The notes beneath the pieces are model-generated. The model worked only from the letters and a program-made list of their open reading frames with translations. It was not told the DNA's origin and searched no databases. From an uncultured Steroidobacter sp. (lineage in GTDB: Bacteria; Pseudomonadota; Gammaproteobacteria; Steroidobacterales; Steroidobacteraceae), in the NCBI GenBank assembly GCA_946478975.1, contig CAMLEO010000255.1, positions 1 through 10,664 of the forward strand: 10,664 nt of DNA, read 5' to 3'. Within the stretch, counting starts at the first letter, position 1, and each line of letters starts with the position of its first letter. This document shows, one piece after another, positions 1-6,157 of this stretch. Made by a program: the position numbers and the translations under genes.

Positions 1-856
1 CAACGCGTGGGAATTTGGCGGCAAGTTCCCGGACATTCTCACCGACCCGGTGATCGGCGAGCAGACGAGCAACTTGTACGCCGACGCGCGTCGCATGTTG
101 AAACAAGTGGTGCGCGAGCGTTGGCTGACGGCGCGAGGCGTGATTGGCTTGTTCCCGGCGAACAGCGTCGATGATGACGATGTCGAGATTTATGCCGACG
201 AGTCGCGCACGCGCGTGCTGACGAAGTTGCATTTCCTGCGGCAGCAGAAGGGCAAGCCGGCGGGGCAGTCGCACGATGCGCTGGCAGACTTCATCGCGCC
301 GAAAGGTTCAGGTCGGCGCGATTACATCGGCGCGTTCGCGGTCACTGCGGGCATCGGCATCGAGGAGCACCTCGCTCGGTTCGAGCAGGCGCATGACGAT
401 TATTCGAGCATCATGCTCAAGGCGCTGGCCGATCGCTTTGCCGAAGCGTTCGCGGAGCGCATGCATGAGCGCGTGCGTCGCGAGTTCTGGGGCTATGCGC
501 CCGATGAACGGTTCACCAACGATCAGCTGATCAAGGAAGAGTATCGCGGTATACGCCCGGCACCTGGCTATCCCGCTTGCCCGGACCACACCGAGAAGGG
601 AACCTTGTGGAAGCTGCTCGATCCGGAGAACAACGCCGGCATCAAGATCACCGAGTCGTTTGCAATGTATCCAACGGCGGCGGTCAGCGGCTGGTATTTC
701 TCGCACCCGGGCTCGAAGTACTTTGCCGTCGGCAAAATCGACTTCGACCAGGTGCAGAACTACGCGGCCCGCAAGAAGATCTCGCTGGACGAGGCGCAGC
801 GCTGGCTGTCGCCGAACCTCGGCTACGATCCGGATTCGGACGCCGACGCCGCGTAA
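1..856 (+). CDS. metH: Cobalamin-dependent methionine synthase, C-terminal part (5' end outside the window)
   Basis: This is the C-terminal 284 codons of MetH, the cytosolic enzyme that moves a methyl group from methyltetrahydrofolate to homocysteine through cobalamin. The reading frame is open from base 2 to the TAA at 854-856, so the gene enters from the left; an internal GTG at 50 is not the start. What is visible is nearly all of the S-adenosylmethionine-binding reactivation domain, which re-methylates oxidised cob(II)alamin. The AdoMet-binding motif RPAPGYPACPDHTEK begins at 554; in the E. coli enzyme the matching Arg and Tyr (R1134, Y1139) contact AdoMet. Other stretches typical of the domain are RGVIGLFPAN, DYIGAFAV, HERVRREFWGYAP, SGWYFSHP and the terminal WLSPNLGYD. 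The length to the stop matches the family, so the C-terminus is complete. The catalytic homocysteine, folate and cobalamin modules lie outside the window. It appears unrelated to the genes that follow. Confidence 0.97.
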   Translation, partial: NAWEFGGKFPDILTDPVIGEQTSNLYADARRMLKQVVRERWLTARGVIGLFPANSVDDDDVEIYADESRTRVLTKLHFLRQQKGKPAGQSHDALADFIAPKGSGRRDYIGAFAVTAGIGIEEHLARFEQAHDDYSSIMLKALADRFAEAFAERMHERVRREFWGYAPDERFTNDQLIKEEYRGIRPAPGYPACPDHTEKGTLWKLLDPENNAGIKITESFAMYPTAAVSGWYFSHPGSKYFAVGKIDFDQVQNYAARKKISLDEAQRWLSPNLGYDPDSDADAA

Positions 857-892
857 ATCGGCGCAACGCCTCTCGCTCGACTAAAGAAACAA

Positions 893-913
893 GGGCCTGA
901 CCACGTCAGGCCC
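893..913 (+). terminator. Perfect 9-bp hairpin after metH, candidate terminator
   Basis: The stem GGGCCTGAC (893-901) and GTCAGGCCC (905-913) pair perfectly around a 3-nt loop, 36 bp after the metH stop. On the plus strand an A-rich stretch precedes it, but the sequence after it (GGATGCC) is not T-rich. A T-rich tail appears only when it is read on the minus strand. It probably ends metH transcription before scoA, but it lacks the classical U-tract for that direction. Confidence 0.55.
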
Positions 914-943
914 GGATGCCCTGCTGCGCGCGTTCGCATCCGT

Positions 944-949
944 TACAAT
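944..949 (+). promoter_or_regulatory. Candidate -10 box of the scoAB promoter
   Basis: TACAAT at 944-949, inside TTACAATGCC, matches the sigma-70 -10 consensus at 5 of 6 positions and lies 32 bp before the scoA ATG, after the metH hairpin. No good -35 box is seen 16-18 bp upstream (the region reads CTGCTGCG), so the promoter may be weak or depend on an activator. This is inferred from sequence only. Confidence 0.35.
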
Positions 950-981
950 GCCCGCACGATCTTCGAATCAGGGCGATTACT

Positions 982-1698
982 ATGACAAATGCATCGAAGG
1001 TGTATTCGAGCGCCGCCGCGGCTCTCGAGGGGGTTGCGCGTGACGGCATGACCGTCATGTCCGGTGGCTTCGGCCTGTGCGGCATTCCCGAGAATCTCAT
1101 CAACGCTCTGCGCGACAGCGGCGTGAAAGGTTTGACGGTGATCTCCAACAATGCCGGCGTCGATGAGCTGGGCCTGGGGCAGCTGCTCAAGACGCGGCAG
1201 ATTCGCAAGATGATTTCTTCGTACGTCGGCGAGAACAAAGAGTTCGAACGCCAATATCTCGCCGGCGAGCTGGAGCTGGAGTTCAATCCGCAAGGCACGC
1301 TCGCCGAACGCATCCGCGCCGGCGGTGCAGGCATCTTCGGTTTCTACACGCGCACTGGCGCGGGCACGTTGGTGGCGGAGGGCAAGGAATCGCGCGTCGT
1401 CAACGGCGATACATACATTCTAGAAACGGGCCTGACGGCGGATGTTTCTTTGGTGAAGGCGTGGAAGGGTGACACCGAAGGCAATCTCATCTATCGCAAG
1501 ACTGCGCGCAACTTCAATCCGATGATGGCGGCCGCGGGCCGCGTCACGATTGCGGAAGTCGAGGAACTGGTGGAGCCGGGGCAGCTCGATCCGGACCAGA
1601 TCCACACGCCGGGCATTTTCGTGCAGCGGATCGTCCAAGGCGTGAATTATCTGAAGAGCATCGAGCAGCGCACGGTGCGCAAACGCCCGGCCGCCTGA
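982..1698 (+). CDS. scoA: Succinyl-CoA:3-ketoacid CoA-transferase, subunit A
   Basis: This is the alpha subunit (238 aa) of the cytosolic enzyme that moves CoA from succinyl-CoA to acetoacetate, giving acetoacetyl-CoA and succinate. Residues 21-36, DGMTVMSGGFGLCGIP, fit the class I CoA-transferase signature 1. The segments SNNAGVDELGLG, SSYVGENKEFERQYL, PQGTLAERIRAGGAG and the later KTARNFNPMMA closely resemble the N-terminal half of animal SCOT as I remember it. This favours SCOT over the 3-oxoadipate (PcaI) or AtoD relatives, though the acid specificity is not proven. The ATG at 982 was chosen because the protein then begins just before the conserved fold and at the family's usual length; a frame extension to 916 would run through the metH hairpin region. 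A weak purine-rich AGGGCG at about 970-975 may be the ribosome site. scoB follows after 36 bp. Confidence 0.95.
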   Translation: MTNASKVYSSAAAALEGVARDGMTVMSGGFGLCGIPENLINALRDSGVKGLTVISNNAGVDELGLGQLLKTRQIRKMISSYVGENKEFERQYLAGELELEFNPQGTLAERIRAGGAGIFGFYTRTGAGTLVAEGKESRVVNGDTYILETGLTADVSLVKAWKGDTEGNLIYRKTARNFNPMMAAAGRVTIAEVEELVEPGQLDPDQIHTPGIFVQRIVQGVNYLKSIEQRTVRKRPAA

Positions 1699-1734
1699 TC
1701 TCACTTCATCATCCGAATTTTCGAGGCTCATCCC

Positions 1735-2370
1735 ATGCCCTGGACCCGCGATCAAATGGCTGCCCGCGCGGCGCGCGAGCTCAAAGACGGTTTCTATGTG
1801 AATCTCGGCATCGGTATTCCGACGCTGGTCGCCAACTACATTCCGCCGGGAATGAAAGTGGTGCTGCAGTCGGAGAACGGCATGCTCGGCATGGGGCCGT
1901 TTCCTTACGAAGGCGAGGAGGATCCGGACCTGATCAATGCCGGCAAGCAAACGATTACGCAGCTGCCGATCTCGTCTTATTTTTCGTCTGCCGACAGCTT
2001 TGGAATGATCCGGGGCGGGCACATCGATTTGTCCATTCTCGGCGGCATGGAAGTGGCTGAGAACGGCGACCTGGCGAATTGGATGGTGCCGGGGAAGATG
2101 GTCAAGGGCATGGGCGGCGCGATGGATCTGGTCGCGGGGGTCAAGAAGGTGGTTGTGGTGATGGAGCACACGTCGAAGGACGGCTCGGCCAAGTTCAAGT
2201 CTCGCTGTGACCTTCCGCTCACGGGGGCCAATGTCGTCGACATGCTGATCACTGATCTCGCGGTGTTTGCTCGGCCGGATCGGAAGTCGGCGTTCAAGCT
2301 CGTTGAATTGGCGCCTGGGGTGAGTGCAGAAGAGGTCAAATCGAAAACTGCGGCGGGTTATCAGGTTTAG
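1735..2370 (+). CDS. scoB: Succinyl-CoA:3-ketoacid CoA-transferase, subunit B
   Basis: This is the beta subunit (211 aa) and partner of ScoA. It carries the catalytic glutamate that forms the enzyme-CoA thioester: E47 within [12 protein letters not shown], the class I CoA-transferase signature 2. Other family stretches are [13 protein letters not shown] near residue 23, [14 protein letters not shown] in the middle, and [13 protein letters not shown] near the end. Length is normal for the bacterial two-subunit form. The ATG at 1735 has a GAGG at 1723-1726, 8 nt upstream, which supports it. The gene lies 36 bp after scoA and must be co-transcribed with it. It is followed by 220 bp without a gene, and the minus-strand regulator runs towards it. 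A 3-oxoadipate CoA-transferase beta subunit (PcaJ) is the alternative, less likely given subunit A. Confidence 0.95.
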   Translation: MPWTRDQMAARAARELKDGFYVNLGIGIPTLVANYIPPGMKVVLQSENGMLGMGPFPYEGEEDPDLINAGKQTITQLPISSYFSSADSFGMIRGGHIDLSILGGMEVAENGDLANWMVPGKMVKGMGGAMDLVAGVKKVVVVMEHTSKDGSAKFKSRCDLPLTGANVVDMLITDLAVFARPDRKSAFKLVELAPGVSAEEVKSKTAAGYQV

Positions 2371-2445
2371 TCGTCGGAGTCGGAGCGTTGGTGGCTGGCG
2401 GAGGCTGGTGGGTCCTATGTTCCTCCGGCGCCGCGCACCGCCCTT

Positions 2446-2465
2446 GTCCACGCTGTCGCGTGGAC
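2446..2465. repeat. Perfect 8-bp hairpin inside the palindromic element
   Basis: GTCCACGC (2446-2453) and GCGTGGAC (2458-2465) pair perfectly around a TGTC tetraloop. This is the first of two hairpin arms in the centre of the element at 2397-2557. No T-tract follows, so on its own it is not a classical terminator. Confidence 0.7.
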
Positions 2466-2494
2466 TGTATGCGTTACGTCCCTGTAGCTGCTGC

Positions 2495-2520
2495 TGGGGC
2501 CGACATCCCTGTCGGACCCA
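2495..2520. repeat. 11-bp hairpin with one mismatch inside the palindromic element
   Basis: TGGGGCCGACA (2495-2505) pairs with TGTCGGACCCA (2510-2520) around TCCC, with one mismatch (G2499 against A2516). It is the second hairpin arm of the element at 2397-2557 and could be its protein-recognition or structural feature. Confidence 0.7.
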
Positions 2521-2590
2521 AGCCGCCGGATGAACATAGGGCCCACCATCCTCCGCCGAAACGTTGTCATGTATTGCCGCCACTCGTGCG

Positions 2591-4888
2591 TCACACTCGG
2601 GGCACTTGGTCACCATCGTCAGCTTCCACTTCTCTGGACAGCGCGGCTGCGTGGAATTTCTCGGCGCGTTCGAGCGCGTCCAGCGCTTCTTCATGTCGAG
2701 CCATCACGCGCAGGGCGGAGGCCATTCCGAACCACGAGGTACTGTATTCGTTTTGCTCGATCGCGAAGTCGAGCGCTTCGCGGTACGCGGCGAGTGCGTC
2801 GTGGGGGCGGCCTAGGAGTAGCAACAGCTCGCCCAGCAGCACGCTGGTCCTGTGCAACAACATGGGTTCGCGAGCAATCGCGCTGGCTTTGTTTGCAAGC
2901 GCCAATGCACTCTCATATCTCATCGCAATCCGCTCGGCTTCAGCAGCGTTGAGGTAAGCGGCGGCCGCGCCTTCATCCTCAGCAGCAGCGAGATGCTCCG
3001 CGTGCAAAGAAAGATCGCGCGACTCGAACCAATCCGCAGCGGCGCGGTGCAAAGCCTGACGCTGTGACCGAGAGATCGACTCGTAGATCGCCTCCCGGAA
3101 CAGCGAATGTGCGAACTCCAGCGCAACACCATCGCGACGAACCAGCGTGGTAAAGATCAACCGGTCCGCCTCATAACGCTCATCCTGAAGAATGCGACGA
3201 ACGATAGCCAACTCGAACCGCTGGCCAAGCACCGACGCCGCTTCGAGCGTCAAACGATCTTGGAACGACAATCGTCCAACGCGAGCCAACACTAATGCTC
3301 GCACCGACACTGGCAGTTCATCCGAGCCAACGCTCGCGAATCTCAGCAGCTGATCAAGAAACAACGGCGAGCCTTCCGCCCGCGCGATGCACGCCCGGCT
3401 TGTTTCCTCCGAAAGCTCAGGATAATGCGCTGCCAGCTCCTGAGCCTCGTCCTCGGCAAGAGGAGCGAGATCAACAGTTGTAACCGGACACCCGCGAGCG
3501 CGGGCGCGCCAGCTTGCGCTGATCGGATCGCCTTCCTGGCGCGTCGTCATGATGAATAGAATCGAGCAGTTCGCGACAACCGCGGCGATCTCGCCCAGCC
3601 TGGCCAGCTCATCCGAATCCGCCCAGTGCACATCTTCGACAACGAGCAACTGCGGCGAGCGCTGTGCGGCCGACTCGATAATCTGAGCGAGGGCAAGCGT
3701 CCGGCCCCGCTGACGAGCCGAAACTTCCATCGTTTTCTCGATGGTCGCGAGCTCGGCCTCCAGCGGCGCATCGATGAGATCGCTCAGGGAGATAATCTGA
3801 TCGATACCGCCGCCGCGCAGAGCGGCCACCCGTTGCACAGCTGACGTGCGCTCGTCACAGGACGCATCGGGGCGGATGCCGAGCAGGCTCAAGGCAAGCG
3901 TCACAATCGGGCGCCGTCCCAACGATTGACCGAAATCGAACACCTGCGCCGAGTGCACACCAATGCCGCGCTCGATTGCAGCGCTGCGAACCGCCTCGAC
4001 CAAACGAGTCTTGCCGATGCCAGCCTCGCCGCGCACGACGATGGCCCGGCCGTGACGGCTAGCCATGCAGCCATCCAGCGAGGCGACGATCATCGCCAGC
4101 TCCGGCCGCCGGCCGACAAACGGTGCGTGAGTTTCCGTGGGCTTGTCCGCAGCAGCGCATCGTTTGCTCATCAGCTCACGATATAGATTCTCCGTCGCTG
4201 TCTCGGGAGCAACATCCAGCTCGCGGCGGAGCACGTCACGACACACGCGGTACTGCTGTAACGCTTCAGCGTAAGCATTGCGCCGGGCCTGCAACTGCAT
4301 GATCCGACGGTGAGCGGCTTCATTCAGCGGCTCCAAAGAAACGAGCCGCAGAGAAGCGCTGAGTGCGCCATCGTTGTCTTCAGCGGCTACGCATAGATCG
4401 GTAAGACGATGTAACGCCTCGCTCATCTGCTTGCGTAGTGAGCAGCGCTCGCCATCGAGCCACTCATCGAAGGCAGTCGAGCGAGCGTCGAAGCCGTCGA
4501 GCAAGTCGCCGCGATAATGATCGATGGCTTGTCGTAGCGACGCGCGGGTGCCGTCGAGCAGCGAATGGCGGAACGCTTGAATATCACTATTCAGCAAAGT
4601 TGCATCGATGCCGACGGATTCGGCATCGGCGAGCAACGCTCCTTGCGCGCTCGCTGGCAGCGATTTTCTCAGCGCCACGAGTGCCTGGCGCAAACTCGTG
4701 CGTGCCAATTCCTCATCCGCGTCTTGCCACAGAAGATTTGCGAGCCGATCGCGTCCGTGACTTTCGCCGGGCCGAAGCGCCAGGTATGCGAGCAGTGCGC
4801 GGCCTTTGCGAGAGGCAATACGAATCTCGCCGCCGCTGGCGTCGCGGACGTGAAAGCTGCCCAACACCTGTAAGGTCAACGTGCTCAC
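2591..4888 (-). CDS. SARP/AfsR-like regulator: BTAD + AAA ATPase + short TPR region, probably C-terminally truncated
   Basis: This is a 765-aa cytosolic regulator. Residues 1-95 look like an OmpR/SARP-type winged-helix DNA-binding domain (QVLGSFHVR, RKGRALLAYLALRPGESHGRDRLANLLW, SLRQALVALRK). Residues 97-240 are a bacterial transcriptional activator (BTAD) domain. FVGRRPEL at 257 opens an STAND-like AAA module with Walker A GEAGIGKT at 287-294 and Walker B LLVVEDVHWAD at 414-424. From about 640 there are helical TPR-like pairs (YLNAAEAERIAM, LGRPHDALAAYREAL, MARHEEALDALERAEK). Family members as I remember them run to roughly 1000 aa with many TPRs; here the last TPR-like helix ends at about 743 and 22 unrelated residues follow to the TGA. 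The gene stops 33 bp from the palindromic element, so 3' loss or replacement is likely. The start is GTG at 4888, with GGAG about 14 nt upstream (rather far). Its target is unknown; it lies between scoAB and the acetoacetyl-CoA synthetase/zapE unit. Confidence 0.85.
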   Translation of the reverse strand: MSTLTLQVLGSFHVRDASGGEIRIASRKGRALLAYLALRPGESHGRDRLANLLWQDADEELARTSLRQALVALRKSLPASAQGALLADAESVGIDATLLNSDIQAFRHSLLDGTRASLRQAIDHYRGDLLDGFDARSTAFDEWLDGERCSLRKQMSEALHRLTDLCVAAEDNDGALSASLRLVSLEPLNEAAHRRIMQLQARRNAYAEALQQYRVCRDVLRRELDVAPETATENLYRELMSKRCAAADKPTETHAPFVGRRPELAMIVASLDGCMASRHGRAIVVRGEAGIGKTRLVEAVRSAAIERGIGVHSAQVFDFGQSLGRRPIVTLALSLLGIRPDASCDERTSAVQRVAALRGGGIDQIISLSDLIDAPLEAELATIEKTMEVSARQRGRTLALAQIIESAAQRSPQLLVVEDVHWADSDELARLGEIAAVVANCSILFIMTTRQEGDPISASWRARARGCPVTTVDLAPLAEDEAQELAAHYPELSEETSRACIARAEGSPLFLDQLLRFASVGSDELPVSVRALVLARVGRLSFQDRLTLEAASVLGQRFELAIVRRILQDERYEADRLIFTTLVRRDGVALEFAHSLFREAIYESISRSQRQALHRAAADWFESRDLSLHAEHLAAAEDEGAAAAYLNAAEAERIAMRYESALALANKASAIAREPMLLHRTSVLLGELLLLLGRPHDALAAYREALDFAIEQNEYSTSWFGMASALRVMARHEEALDALERAEKFHAAALSREVEADDGDQVPRV

Positions 4889-4924
4889 GGGACGACGCGT
4901 GTCTCCGGCGAGAGCGGGCGGCCC

Positions 4925-4952
4925 ATTCTCGCGAAATTTTCACGGCTGTCGA
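4925..4952 (-). promoter_or_regulatory. Candidate sigma-70 promoter of the SARP-like regulator
   Basis: On the minus strand TCGACA (4947-4952; 5 of 6 to the -35 consensus) and GAGAAT (4925-4930; 4 of 6 to the -10 consensus) are separated by 16 bp that include an A/T-rich AAAATTT. The -10 ends 36 bp before the GTG start at 4888, leaving a short leader. This would give the regulator its own promoter, separate from zapE. It is inferred from sequence only. Confidence 0.35.
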
Positions 4953-4956
4953 GCGG

Positions 4957-4983
4957 AAAAGGCGCCAGGCGGCGTCATGCCGC
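4957..4983 (-). terminator. Weak hairpin candidate downstream of zapE
   Basis: Read on the minus strand, GCGGC (4979-4983) and GCCGC (4969-4973) form a 5-bp stem with a 5-nt loop, followed 8 nt later by TTTT (4957-4960). The stem is short and the T-run distant, so at best this is a weak terminator between zapE and the regulator. Confidence 0.2.
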
Positions 4984-5005
4984 AGCGCGTGGCCGAATAT
5001 GGGAG

Positions 5006-6112
5006 CTAGGCGCGATGTTGTCGAGCCAGATATTCCTGCGATTGCATTTCGATCAGGCGGCTCTGCGTGCGTTCGAATTCAAAAGTGAGCTTGGCGCCGC
5101 GATACAGCTCGGTGATGGGGCGTTCGGCGGAGACGATGAGCTTGACGGCGCGATCGTAGAATTCGTCGACCAGCGTGATGAAACGGCGCGCCTGGTTCTC
5201 GGACTCGACGCCCAGAGCGGGGACGTCGCTGAGAAACACGGTGTGGAAACAACGAGCGATCTCGATGTAATCGGCCTGGCCGCGGGGGCCGTCGCAAAGC
5301 TCTTTGAATGTAAACCAGATAACGTCGTCGGCCTGACGGCGCGCATGCAAGCGACGATGATTCAACGTCAAGGTCGAATCCTGAGTGCCGGCGGTGCCGG
5401 CCACGTGCTCGAACAATTGTTGTAACGCTTCCGGAGTTTTCGCATCGCCAGCGTCGAACCAGGTGGCGGCCCGTTCGAGCAGCCGCAGTCGATAGTCGGT
5501 CTTGCTGTCGACGTGCGTGACTTGCGTGTGTTCCTTCAGCAGTTTGATGGCAGGAAGGAAACGAGCACGCTGCAAGCCTTCTTTGTAGAGATCGTCGGGC
5601 GGAACGTTCGAAGTCGCGACCAACGTCACGCCGCGCTCGAACAGGCCGCGGAACAGATTCCCGAGCAGCATCGCGTCGGCAATGTCGGAGACGAAGAACT
5701 CGTCGAAACAAATGATGCGGGTCTTGCGGGCGGTCTTTTCCGCGATCAACTCCAGCGGGTCGGCGTGGTCCTGATGTTTCTTCAGCTCGTCGTGCACCCA
5801 TTGCATGAAGCGGTGGAAGTGGCTGCGCTGGCGGTCCTTGAACGGCAGCGTCTGATAAAACAGATCCATCAGCCAGGTCTTGCCGCGGCCGACTCCGCCC
5901 CAGATGTAGAGCCCCTTATGGGTCTTGCGCTCGTTGCGCGAGAGCAGCCCTTTCAACAGCCCCTTCGGTTCGGGCGTGAGCAGCCGCTGCCGCAGATCAT
6001 CCAACAACGCCACCACGCGCTCCTGGACGGGATCGCGCTGATAGCCCAGTCGGGCGCACTCGCGTTGGTAGAGCTCGGCGACGGTGGTGGCGGGCGTAGG
6101 GTGATCGGGCAC
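5006..6112 (-). CDS. zapE: Cell division protein ZapE (AFG1-family ATPase)
   Basis: This is a 368-aa P-loop ATPase of the AFG1/ZapE family. In E. coli ZapE joins the Z-ring late in division and affects FtsZ bundling in an ATP-dependent way; the mitochondrial relative AFG1/LACE1 acts in protein quality control. The Walker A motif GGVGRGKT is at residues 72-79, the Walker B stretch IICFDEFFVSDIADAM at 133-148, and a sensor-1-like TSN at 167-169. Other family marks are KGLYIWG before the P-loop, SHFHRFM at 97-103, and the late stretches WFTFKELC and FITLVDEFYDR. Length is typical. The GTG start at 6112 lacks a clear Shine-Dalgarno sequence; no better start was found nearby. It follows acetoacetyl-CoA synthetase by 45 bp, which include a -10-like box, so it may be transcribed both with that operon and by itself. 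Its function is unrelated to acetoacetate metabolism. Confidence 0.95.
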   Translation of the reverse strand: MPDHPTPATTVAELYQRECARLGYQRDPVQERVVALLDDLRQRLLTPEPKGLLKGLLSRNERKTHKGLYIWGGVGRGKTWLMDLFYQTLPFKDRQRSHFHRFMQWVHDELKKHQDHADPLELIAEKTARKTRIICFDEFFVSDIADAMLLGNLFRGLFERGVTLVATSNVPPDDLYKEGLQRARFLPAIKLLKEHTQVTHVDSKTDYRLRLLERAATWFDAGDAKTPEALQQLFEHVAGTAGTQDSTLTLNHRRLHARRQADDVIWFTFKELCDGPRGQADYIEIARCFHTVFLSDVPALGVESENQARRFITLVDEFYDRAVKLIVSAERPITELYRGAKLTFEFERTQSRLIEMQSQEYLARQHRA

Positions 6113-6142
6113 GGTCGATGGTCTGGCTGCGCTGGTGGGCGC

Positions 6143-6148
6143 ATTCTA
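6143..6148 (-). promoter_or_regulatory. Candidate -10 box for zapE
   Basis: On the minus strand TAGAAT, within GGTTAGAATGCG, matches the -10 consensus at 5 of 6 positions and lies 30 bp before the zapE GTG, in the short gap after acetoacetyl-CoA synthetase. No convincing -35 lies at the usual distance; a TTGACG is only 7 bp upstream. It could be a weak internal promoter. Confidence 0.25.
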
Positions 6149-6157
6149 ACCGACTCG

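Larger units (their letters stand above)
2397..2557. repeat. 161-bp imperfect palindromic intergenic element with two internal hairpins
   Basis: Arms 2397-2430 and 2524-2557 (34 nt each) are reverse complements at 31 positions. The three exceptions are C2405 against T2549, a T2413-G2541 wobble, and C2423 against T2531. The 93-nt centre holds two further hairpins (2446-2465 and 2495-2520), so the transcript could fold into a long stem carrying two hairpin arms. It occupies most of the 220-bp gap between the convergent scoB and regulator genes; the remaining bases (2371-2396, 2558-2590) show nothing recognisable. The 5-mer CGTTG lies just outside both ends (2386-2390 and 2562-2566), which may be chance or a trace of insertion. 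It could be a dispersed non-autonomous repeat, a bidirectional terminator, or both. No transposase is present. Whether it recurs in the genome cannot be seen from this window. Confidence 0.75.

Noticed and set aside
916..981. Upstream extension of scoA to an ATG at 916
   Set aside because: It would add 22 residues with no family counterpart, starting right behind the metH hairpin and covering the -10-like box; the ATG at 982 fits the family length.
2524..2615. Minus-strand mini-ORF beginning MVTKCPECDARV, resembling the start of a small zinc-ribbon protein
   Set aside because: It has only one CxxC pair, overlaps the regulator's end and runs into the palindromic element, so it is most likely chance. 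A homologue of the first 25 residues would change this view.
1420..2694. 424-codon open frame on the minus strand across scoAB and the palindromic gap
   Set aside because: It is antisense to two unmistakable genes, is rich in R and H as expected for GC-rich shadow frames, and shows no domain.
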